Of a stretch of 5,712 nucleotides of DNA, positions 1 through 5,155 are shown one piece after another. Positions within the stretch are counted from its first letter, which is position 1. Every line of letters begins with the position of its first letter. The notes beneath the pieces were generated by a model. That model saw only the letters and a program-made list of their open reading frames with translations. It was not told the DNA's origin and made no database searches. The translations under genes were made by a program, and so were the position numbers. Origin of the DNA: Gammaproteobacteria bacterium (GTDB taxonomy: Bacteria > Pseudomonadota > Gammaproteobacteria > Steroidobacterales > Steroidobacteraceae); contig PMHN01000131.1 of NCBI GenBank assembly GCA_003156695.1, positions 5,263-10,974 of the forward strand. Reading direction: 5' to 3'.

Positions 1-1416
1 GAACGTCGCGCCAATCAAGCCAATGAGCGCAATGGCGATGCGGGCTGGCTTGGTCGGCGCCCTCGGGACCGGCGGCGGAGCCAGGAGCGTGAACTGGTCA
101 GCTGTGCCAATCTTGATCGCCGCAGCCCTGATGTCGGCATCCATCTGTTTGCTGTTGAGCTGGTCGTATACCTGCCGCGCGCCTATGGCCTCGCGATTGA
201 GCGTGTCGTAGGTGCGCTCGACCTCCGGCGTCGATTGCAGGCGGGTCTGCAGATTCGCCTGTTTGTTACGCAGTTCCGCTCGCTGCGCTTCCAGCGCGCC
301 GATCTGCGTCTGGACTCCGTTCAGCTGCGTTTCCAGCTGCACGACAGCGGGAGTCCGGCTGGCATAGCTTCCCTGGTCCTTTTCGCCGGAAGCAATGCGT
401 GCCTGCAGGTCCTGGATCGTGCGCTCCTGACGCTTGACGTCCGGGTGATCCTCGCTGTAACGCTGGCGCAACTCGGCCAGGTTCGCGCGCTGCTCCGCAA
501 GCTGCGCCTCGAGGTTCGAGCCCGACCCGCCCCCCAGGTCGCCGCTGCGCATCGCATCAATCTGGTGGCGCAGTGCAATCATGTCCGGGTGGTTCGGGTC
601 ATACACTGCCAACTTCTTCGAGTACTCCTCCTCCAAAGTTCGCAAGGAGTCAGCGTTGGCGCCTAAGGTCCGCGCCTGCTGAAGCTGCTGCAGGATGAAG
701 GTGCGGTTCTGCTCCTGGGCACGCAGATCGCGTTCGACGCTCTCGAGATCCTGCTCGGTTATGCTATTGACGTTGAGATTCGACTGCACCGTATCGGGCA
801 AGCTCTCGAAATTCTCCTGCTTGAATTGGGCGAGGCGCGTTTCGGCCGCGGTAATCTTGACTCGCTGGCGCTCGGCCTCGGCGGCGTAGAAATGGCTCTC
901 GTTGAGCACCTGCGTCGCCGCAGCCAGGCGGCCACCGACGACGAAGGCGTTCGCAAGCCAGGCGGCAACCCTTTGCGCGGTCTGAGGATCACGGTTCGTG
1001 TAAGTCACCGTAAAGCCGGTGTTGATCTTGCGCTCCATGCCCGAGACGGGGTCGAGAATCTTCTGCGTGAGCATCTTCACGTCGACGTCCCCGTCCAGCT
1101 TCTTCTGCGCGGCGACCGCATCGTCCGTCAGCCGCGGATAGGGTGCCAGGGACGTCACCGCCGCTCGCAGTTCCGGCGAGCCGAGAACGGTGTCCGTCAG
1201 GGCGGCGATGTAACGGTCCGCGTAGTTGTCCCCCTTCGCCTGGTCGTTGAGGTCAGTTTTCAGCTGAAACGTGGCCACCGAGCCATACCCGCTCGGCAAG
1301 CCAACAGCCAGCAGCACCGACAACAGCACCAGCGGCAGCCAGATCACCAGAATCAGACGCCTGCGCCGCCTCAGCGCATTGACGTAATCCGAGAACTCAA
1401 CGCTTTGCTGATCCAT
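1..1416 (-). CDS. Polysaccharide chain-length determinant (Wzz/GumC/EpsF-like), C-terminus beyond window
   Basis: Reading the minus strand from ATG at 1416 gives 472 uninterrupted codons to the window edge, with no stop, so the gene continues to the left. Residues 1-20 are cytoplasmic and end in a run of arginines (ALRRRRR). Residues 21-40 form the first membrane segment. A long periplasmic coiled-coil region follows (about 170-420). Residues 398-430 carry the family's late motif (TPEVERTYDTLNRE, then YDQLNSKQMDADI). A proline-rich stretch (APPPVPRAPTKP, 446-457) leads into the second membrane segment at 458, as is typical of polysaccharide co-polymerases. Probably only a few tens of residues are missing, unless a tyrosine-kinase domain is fused. 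The family controls polymer length and contacts the export protein in the periplasm. An in-frame TGA lies just upstream of the ATG and the next Met is residue 115, so the start is secure. The GAGG ribosome site is only 1 base from the ATG, so coupling to the barrel gene 11 bases upstream is likely. Confidence 0.9.
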   Translation of the reverse strand, partial: MDQQSVEFSDYVNALRRRRRLILVIWLPLVLLSVLLAVGLPSGYGSVATFQLKTDLNDQAKGDNYADRYIAALTDTVLGSPELRAAVTSLAPYPRLTDDAVAAQKKLDGDVDVKMLTQKILDPVSGMERKINTGFTVTYTNRDPQTAQRVAAWLANAFVVGGRLAAATQVLNESHFYAAEAERQRVKITAAETRLAQFKQENFESLPDTVQSNLNVNSITEQDLESVERDLRAQEQNRTFILQQLQQARTLGANADSLRTLEEEYSKKLAVYDPNHPDMIALRHQIDAMRSGDLGGGSGSNLEAQLAEQRANLAELRQRYSEDHPDVKRQERTIQDLQARIASGEKDQGSYASRTPAVVQLETQLNGVQTQIGALEAQRAELRNKQANLQTRLQSTPEVERTYDTLNREAIGARQVYDQLNSKQMDADIRAAAIKIGTADQFTLLAPPPVPRAPTKPARIAIALIGLIGATF

Positions 1417-1427
1417 CCCTCACGTAC

Positions 1428-2708
1428 CTAGTAGCCGACGGTGATCGCGGGCCCTTCCGCGGGGCGGTGAGGCTCGTAGACGATCGAAACTCGTATTGAG
1501 TTGGCCTCGCTCGAGAACGAGGGGCCGCTGTAATGATAGTCTGTGAACTCATAGGCGCCGATCACGGAAAACTCGCGGCCCACGCGCCATTCGAATCCGG
1601 TCGTACCGTAATTGTAATGCTGTGGCCGCACGTTTGGACCCACACTCCCGGGGATTGGTTCCTGGTAGATTGTGCGCGCGCCGAGAAAGCCGGCGAGCCG
1701 GGGGGTGAACCGCCGCGCCAGGCGCAAGCGCAGCTGATCCTGATTGACGGCATAGCCCAGGCCCGTCGGCGCGACATTGCGCGTAGCGTCCAGGAATATC
1801 TCGGTGAGGCTGTAGGTCCATAGAGTCCCGGCACCGCCGGACCAGTTGGTTGAGCCCGAAGACTCTGGTGTGCTTGCGACGGAGCCGGAGAAATCTGTCC
1901 GCGCGACACCCGCGCGCAGGTAGTACTGCTTCGTCGCAGATAGCTTCCCGTCCCATTGCGCTTCCACTCCGTAGGTATCGGTCGTGTTATTGAAGTCGGG
2001 ACGAAAGTCCGCACCGGTCGCCCGTAGCGTGAGAGAGCCGGTAGGCGTCACGCGCAGCACCAAGCCGGCGTAGCCGGCTACGTTCTGGTAGTCCACGTAA
2101 CTGCCGGGAGCCTCACGGGTGAAGGCGGCGTCCGTATAGTTCACATTAAGCTCGAGACTGCTCCGTTCGGTCATCTCGAACGTATAGCTCGGACTGAGAT
2201 AACCCAGGTTCTCGCGGATGCTGGCCGGGGTGACAAGCGTCGTGCCCGGCTCGGGAATCCCGAGTCCGGTCGCGAGGTTGGCCGTGGGCAAATAGGTCGG
2301 GAGCAGGGATTGCGATGAGCCGTACCCGTCCAGGCTGAGCGTATAGCGCGCGCCACTGCGCTGCCCATTTAGATACAGAAACTCTCCGTTGGAGTCGACG
2401 TCCGATTGGCTCGGAAACCAGGTGCCGCGCACCTCTGGCGTGAGGCGCCACTGCCAGTTCGGGTCCCGCGCTACCAGGTCGACTCGTGCGTCTGCCATCG
2501 CGTCGGTCCCGCCGATCTTGTTCGCATCGGTCGCGGCGAGGTTGGCGTTGTCGTCGTATCCGGCGCCAAGCTCCACTCGCGGGTTGAACTCATAGTCGGT
2601 CGCAGTGGCCGGTGCAGGCGCCAGGGACAGGCAAGCCCCCGTGAGCGCTGCGGCTGAACTCGTACGGACAACGACGCGCCTCGCGGACGCATGTCGCGAT
2701 GACTTCAC
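1428..2708 (-). CDS. Outer-membrane beta-barrel protein of polysaccharide export (EpsL-like)
   Basis: This encodes 426 aa from a GTG start. An arginine-rich N-terminus and a hydrophobic stretch (about 17-32) form a signal peptide, with likely cleavage after ATA at about residue 37. The mature protein opens with RVELGAGYDDNANL (44-57), the usual first strand of outer-membrane proteins found in EPS/PEP-CTERM-associated clusters. Alternating hydrophobic and aromatic strands repeat to the end (for example SLELNVNYTDA, SLTLRATGADF, QYYLRAGVART, NSIRVSIVYEP), and the chain ends in Tyr. No catalytic motif is seen. The GTG overlaps the stop of the export gene as GTGA and has no good ribosome site of its own, so translation probably depends on reinitiation. 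The likely role is an outer-membrane conduit or export partner, inferred from fold and context. Cys26 in TGAC is not a convincing lipobox because position -3 is Thr. I am confident of the barrel and moderately confident of the role. Confidence 0.85.
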   Translation of the reverse strand: MKSSRHASARRVVVRTSSAAALTGACLSLAPAPATATDYEFNPRVELGAGYDDNANLAATDANKIGGTDAMADARVDLVARDPNWQWRLTPEVRGTWFPSQSDVDSNGEFLYLNGQRSGARYTLSLDGYGSSQSLLPTYLPTANLATGLGIPEPGTTLVTPASIRENLGYLSPSYTFEMTERSSLELNVNYTDAAFTREAPGSYVDYQNVAGYAGLVLRVTPTGSLTLRATGADFRPDFNNTTDTYGVEAQWDGKLSATKQYYLRAGVARTDFSGSVASTPESSGSTNWSGGAGTLWTYSLTEIFLDATRNVAPTGLGYAVNQDQLRLRLARRFTPRLAGFLGARTIYQEPIPGSVGPNVRPQHYNYGTTGFEWRVGREFSVIGAYEFTDYHYSGPSFSSEANSIRVSIVYEPHRPAEGPAITVGY

Positions 2709-3259
2709 GGCACGACCACGACGTCCCCGGCCTGGAGCTCCACGTTCTCCTGTAAGCCCTTGCCGTGAACGACGTCACTATAGTGGAAGGGCACCGCCGT
2801 CTGCCCTCCCTGGGTGCGCCGCAGGATGATGATATTGTTCAGCGATGCAAATGCGGTTGTGCCACCGGCCATGCTAAGGGCTTGCATGACGTTGACGCTC
2901 GGGTTGACGATGAATTCACCAGGCTTGTTGACCTGTCCGATTACGTACACCTTGTTACCCTTGACTTCCTGCACCGACACGGTGACCACCGGGTCGGAGA
3001 TGTATTTTCGCAGCCGCTCGGTGATGAGCTTCTCCAGCTCAAGTACCCCTTTGCCGCGCGCATCGACCTGCCCGACCAGCGGAAAGGAGAAGCTGCCGTC
3101 AGGGCGCACGAGTACCGCGTTGCTGGTCAGATCCGGCTCCTTCCAGACCGCGATCGCCAGTACATCCCCGGCCTTGACTGTGTACTCATCGGCGCGCGCT
3201 GCACCGAGCATGGCCACTGCCACGAGCAAGCTGAACATAATCTTGAACATGGCACGCAT
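2705..3259 (-). CDS. Short periplasmic polysaccharide export protein (Poly_export + SLBB, Wza/GumB-related)
   Basis: This encodes 184 aa from ATG at 3259. Residues 1-23 are a signal peptide (MRAMFKIMFSLLVAVAML, cleavage after ARA). A Poly_export domain follows, from DEYTVKAGDVLAIAVWKEPDL, with the VRPDGSFSFPLVG motif and the SDPVVTVSV strand. One SLBB domain comes next (YVIGQVNKPGEF, then VMQALSMAGGTTAFA and NIIILRR). The chain ends with the family's AGDVVVVP. The family forms periplasmic rings that pass polymer from the Wzz/Wzy machinery to the outer membrane. Two things are odd: there is no cysteine for lipidation, and the protein stops right after the SLBB domain, whereas Wza (about 380 aa) has a second SLBB-like domain and a C-terminal membrane helix. 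It resembles the short export proteins of exosortase-linked EPS clusters. The start was chosen because GGAG lies 5 bases upstream and gives a clean signal peptide. A TTG at 3316 would add 19 non-signal-like residues, and ATG at 3250 is a second possibility. It is the first gene of the operon. Confidence 0.92.
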   Translation of the reverse strand: MRAMFKIMFSLLVAVAMLGAARADEYTVKAGDVLAIAVWKEPDLTSNAVLVRPDGSFSFPLVGQVDARGKGVLELEKLITERLRKYISDPVVTVSVQEVKGNKVYVIGQVNKPGEFIVNPSVNVMQALSMAGGTTAFASLNNIIILRRTQGGQTAVPFHYSDVVHGKGLQENVELQAGDVVVVP

Positions 3260-3264
3260 TGGAT

Positions 3265-3268
3265 CTCC
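3265..3268 (-). promoter_or_regulatory. Ribosome binding site that fixes the export-protein start
   Basis: GGAG on the minus strand, with a 5-base spacer before ATG at 3259. It supports this start over the upstream TTG (3316) and ATG (3286) and the downstream ATG (3250). Confidence 0.7.
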
Positions 3269-3344
3269 ATCCGAGGTTCCTGTCATACCCCCGGATGTCA
3301 CGGCACGCGCCCACAACGGGTAGTCCGGCCAGGTCCTTTTTCTC

Positions 3345-3373
3345 GTTATATTAAGGGTACCTTAATCGGTCGC
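3345..3373 (-). promoter_or_regulatory. Candidate sigma-70-type promoter for the export operon
   Basis: On the minus strand, TATAAC (3350-3345) is a good -10 match. At 17 bases spacing, GCGACC (3373-3368) is a poor -35 with 3 of 6 matches. A weak -35 fits a promoter that needs an activator. Transcription would start near 3338, giving a leader of about 80 bases. This is the most AT-rich spot in the divergent region. It is inferred from sequence alone. Confidence 0.4.
3350..3366. repeat. 7-3-7 inverted repeat, possible operator
   Basis: ATTAAGG and CCTTAAT are perfect arms around GTA. The repeat almost exactly fills the spacer between the candidate -35 and -10 boxes of the minus-strand promoter and touches the -10. 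A dimeric regulator bound here could block RNA polymerase or reshape the spacer. No regulator family can be named from the sequence. Confidence 0.45.
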
Positions 3374-3400
3374 CGCAGCGCCATTTCGCTTGTCGCGAGC

Positions 3401-3416
3401 TGTGATTTGCGTCACC
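3401..3416. promoter_or_regulatory. CRP/Clp-type binding site candidate
   Basis: TGTGATTTGCGTCACC matches the CRP-family consensus TGTGA-N6-TCACA at 9 of 10 defined positions; only the last base differs. The site centre (3408.5) would be about 70 bases upstream of the start predicted from the minus-strand -10, close to a known class I activator distance. It is also well placed upstream of the plus-strand gene. CRP-family proteins such as Xanthomonas Clp regulate exopolysaccharide genes. The motif is seen directly; its function is inference. Confidence 0.5.
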
Positions 3417-3420
3417 TCCG

Positions 3421-3444
3421 CATCCGCGGATGTGCCGCTGCGGC
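3421..3444. repeat. Two adjacent short palindromes downstream of the CRP-like site
   Basis: CATCCGCGGATG (3421-3432) is a perfect 12-base palindrome. GCCGC-T-GCGGC (3434-3444) is a perfect 5-1-5 palindrome one base later. Short GC palindromes arise easily in such DNA, so these are noted only as part of the dense symmetry of the divergent region. Confidence 0.3.
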
Positions 3445-3492
3445 CGGATTCGGTGATATGGTGCTCTGCCAATCGTCCGGCGCCCTTGGCGA

Positions 3493-3509
3493 GGGTCCAC
3501 AACGGACCC
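3493..3509. repeat. 6-5-6 inverted repeat in the leader of the polymerase gene
   Basis: GGGTCC and GGACCC flank ACAAC. The repeat lies about 90 bases before the polymerase start and could be an operator or an RNA hairpin. No convincing -10 box was found next to it. Confidence 0.3.
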
Positions 3510-3522
3510 CGAGCGGGGCACA

Positions 3523-3576
3523 ATGATCGCCGCTTTCTCCGGCGCGCGTGCGCGCCGGGTCGATTCGAAGCGGTAG
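3523..3576 (+). other. Possible 17-codon upstream leader ORF
   Basis: ATG at 3523 opens a 17-residue reading frame (MIAAFSGARARRVDSKR) that ends with TAG 23 bases before the polymerase ATG. A GGGG stretch lies 4 bases upstream, a little close for a ribosome site. The ORF contains the strong GC hairpin at 3539-3558, so translation through it could melt that structure. Such short ORFs arise by chance, hence low confidence. Confidence 0.15.
3539..3558 (+). repeat. GC-rich 9-2-9 hairpin upstream of the polymerase start
   Basis: CCGGCGCGC and GCGCGCCGG are perfect arms around GT, giving a very stable stem that ends about 41 bases before ATG 3600. No T-run follows on either strand, so it is not a standard intrinsic terminator. 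It could be a leader RNA structure or simply a product of high GC. Confidence 0.45.
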
Positions 3577-3587
3577 CGAACGCGCTT

Positions 3588-3592
3588 GAGGA
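3588..3592 (+). promoter_or_regulatory. Ribosome binding site that fixes the polymerase start
   Basis: GAGGA with a 7-base spacer before ATG at 3600. It supports a 413-residue protein starting MRYLLALLIAC rather than the 70-residue longer open frame from 3390, whose extra part is polar, Arg-rich and not membrane-like. Confidence 0.7.
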
Positions 3593-3599
3593 CCCGTCA

Positions 3600-4841
3600 A
3601 TGCGCTACCTGCTTGCCCTGCTGATCGCCTGCATTGCCGCCGCCGATATATTCGGCTGGTCCCTGAGTCTTGCGCCTGGACTGAGCGTCAAGAACGGGAT
3701 GGTCTATCTGCTTCTGCTTGCGCTGACGGCCCGCTTCATCGTGGGCGGCGGAATGCGGTTGGAGCTGCCGCGGTTTCACCTCTGGTTCGGCATCTTGCTC
3801 GCGTACGCGACGCTCACCTGGCTCGCCGCTGGAATCGTCATCCAATACAAGACATTCGACTTCCTGAACAGCGGGATCGATCTAAAGGCGCTGTTTGAGG
3901 ATGCAACCGTCTTCGTCCTGTTCTTGTATGGGCCGCGGACGCTGCAGGACGCGGAGTTTCAGCTCAAGTGCTTGCTGCTCGCGGTGGCGACCGCTAACGC
4001 GGTTGCCATCGGAAACGTCGTCGGCGTCTTCAACATCGGCTTCACCGTAATCGGCACCGAGGGCAACCTCGCTGGCCGCGTATACGGCGCATTCGGCCAC
4101 GCGAACGAAACCGCCGCTCTGATTATCTGCCTGTTACCGGCGTATATCGCAACCGCTCAGTCGGGCCGCCGCATCACCGCCTTGCTCTGGGTGTTGGCGG
4201 CGGTGACCTCGGGTACATTGCTGATCCTGACAGGGTCGCGAGGCGCCCTCGTGTCGCTTGCCTTGGCAACGATCCTTGGTTCTTACCTCTGTCGCGACCT
4301 CATCTCATGGCCTCGCGCCGCGGCTCTCGTCGTGACCCTGGGAGCGATCGCCGTCCCCTGCCTCGCATTTGCGAGCATGAAGTCCGGCGGCGTCCTCTTC
4401 CATCGGATCACGGAAATGATCCTGAATCCCGGTGCCGAAGACGATCGTACGGCCATCTGGGGCCCGGTCCTTGACAGGATGACAGCGACCCCGCTGTCGC
4501 TCATTACCGGATTCGGATTTGGTGCCTACGACTCGATGGGCTTCCCTCATCCGACCCACAACCACTACCTCATGCTGTGGTTCGAGCTGGGGATCCTGGG
4601 TGTCGTCAGCTTCGTGATGATGCTCAGGGAACTCGTGCTGAACGCCCTGCGCGCGGCGAAGCAAGCCAGCGATGAGACGGCGAGATATTTGATCGCGTTC
4701 GTCTACGGCATCATTGCCTTATCGGGCGCGATATTCTTCACGCAGCTCTTTCACCCGTGGTTTTACATCTGGGCATACGCTGGACTCACGATGCGGATGG
4801 CGGTAACCGCCATGCAAACCGCGCAGCCAACGCCCCGCTAG
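3600..4841 (+). CDS. Wzy/O-antigen-ligase-family (Wzy_C) membrane polymerase or ligase
   Basis: This encodes 413 aa with roughly 11-12 hydrophobic segments: about 3-19, 31-50, 60-80, 98-112, 121-150, 170-187, 191-211, 214-230, 238-259, then 323-341, 363-383 and 384-401. The hallmark is a large soluble loop at about 260-322. Family motifs appear in order: GRVYGAFGHANETAAL (159-174, Arg160), LTGSRGALVSLA (210-221, Arg214), DRTAIW (282-287, Arg283), LITGFGFGAYD (301-311), and HPTHNHYLMLWFELGILG (317-334) with His317, His320 and His322. In WaaL and Wzy enzymes, periplasmic arginines and a histidine in these places are essential for transferring lipid-linked glycan. The likely role is polymerising repeat units for the polymer exported by the divergent genes; ligation to an acceptor cannot be excluded, because polymerases and ligases share this fold. 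It appears to be transcribed alone, with a gap of over 300 bases on its 3' side. Confidence 0.85.
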   Translation: MRYLLALLIACIAAADIFGWSLSLAPGLSVKNGMVYLLLLALTARFIVGGGMRLELPRFHLWFGILLAYATLTWLAAGIVIQYKTFDFLNSGIDLKALFEDATVFVLFLYGPRTLQDAEFQLKCLLLAVATANAVAIGNVVGVFNIGFTVIGTEGNLAGRVYGAFGHANETAALIICLLPAYIATAQSGRRITALLWVLAAVTSGTLLILTGSRGALVSLALATILGSYLCRDLISWPRAAALVVTLGAIAVPCLAFASMKSGGVLFHRITEMILNPGAEDDRTAIWGPVLDRMTATPLSLITGFGFGAYDSMGFPHPTHNHYLMLWFELGILGVVSFVMMLRELVLNALRAAKQASDETARYLIAFVYGIIALSGAIFFTQLFHPWFYIWAYAGLTMRMAVTAMQTAQPTPR

Positions 4842-4937
4842 CTGCATTCCGAACCCGACCGCGCCGAGATCGTAACGCGTGTCACAAGGGCCCGGTGGAT
4901 GATCGCCCGGCAACGCCACGGTGCAGGACCGTTCAGC

Positions 4938-4968
4938 CTCGTGCCGTGAGAGTGGCCCCTCGCACGAG
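4938..4968 (+). repeat. 7-base inverted repeat downstream of the polymerase gene
   Basis: CTCGTGC (4938-4944) and GCACGAG (4962-4968) are perfect arms around 17 bases, and an inner GAG/CTC pair could extend the stem. It lies about 100 bases past the polymerase stop. It has no T-run, so a terminator role is only a possibility. Confidence 0.25.
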
Positions 4969-5009
4969 CACAGGGATTCGCTGAACCGGACAAGTCACGA
5001 GCAGGCGAC

Positions 5010-5047
5010 TGTCCGTGAACCACGACATGTCCGTGAACCACGACATG
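5010..5047. repeat. Exact tandem duplication of an 18-base unit, each copy hairpin-forming
   Basis: GTCCGTGAACCACGACAT occurs at 5011-5028 and again, identically, at 5029-5046. Each copy contains CGTG-AAC-CACG. At 5026-5047 the stem extends with CATGT and ACATG, around one bulged C, to 9 base pairs. The repeat is about 110 bases upstream of the secreted protein's start. It could be a paired regulator site, a small RNA structure or a recent slippage duplication. Confidence 0.8.
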
Positions 5048-5155
5048 TTGATCGCTACGCCAGTCGGTGTACGTTGCGCTCCGTCGCGCGGCTGCAGATC
5101 AAGCTGTCACGCCGCACAGACTCCGCACGCTGCTGAAAATTTGGGGGGCACACTG

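Larger units (their letters stand above)
4842..5155. other. 314-base gap without a convincing gene
   Basis: Between the polymerase stop and the secreted protein I see no credible coding region. The open frames here are short, rich in Arg, Ser and His, and lack ribosome sites. The gap holds a weak hairpin (4938-4968), a tandem 18-base repeat (5010-5047) and the ribosome site of the next gene. TTGATC at 5048-5053, directly after the repeat, is a possible -35 box, but no good -10 follows at normal spacing. Confidence 0.6.

Noticed and set aside
826..1431. 201-codon open frame on the plus strand
   Set aside because: It lies antisense to the well-supported chain-length determinant, has an Arg/Gln/His-rich composition and no recognisable domain; it is a high-GC shadow frame.
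2590..2640. Lipoprotein signal at Cys26 of the barrel
   Set aside because: The sequence before the Cys is LTGA, with Thr at -3, and a normal signal peptidase I site (ATA before TDYEF) follows; the mature protein is a barrel.
3260..3316. Longer export protein from TTG 3316 or ATG 3286
   Set aside because: It would put 9-19 non-hydrophobic residues ahead of a normal signal peptide; the GGAG site fits ATG 3259.
2765..3526. 253-codon open frame on the plus strand
   Set aside because: It is antisense to the export protein over most of its length, has no family motif and would span the divergent promoter region; it is a shadow frame.
3390..3599. 70-residue N-terminal extension of the polymerase
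   Set aside because: The extension is polar and Arg-rich, covers the CRP-like site and palindromes, and lacks a ribosome site. ATG 3600 has GAGGA at 7 bases and begins directly with a membrane segment.
4942..5047. CRISPR array suggested by the repeated 18-base unit
   Set aside because: There are only two copies, directly abutting with no spacers; it is a simple tandem duplication.
4921..5136. 71-codon open frame covering the tandem repeat (encodes a repeated VREPRH)
   Set aside because: The composition is Arg/Ser/His-rich, there is no ribosome site or hydrophobic core, and the repeat in the peptide is only the DNA repeat read in frame because 18 is divisible by 3.
4842..5155. Sigma-54 promoter (GG-N10-GC type), as seen at some exosortase-linked genes
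   Set aside because: GG TGTACGTT GC near 5067 has 8 rather than 10 bases between the key pairs, and no other match was found by eye.
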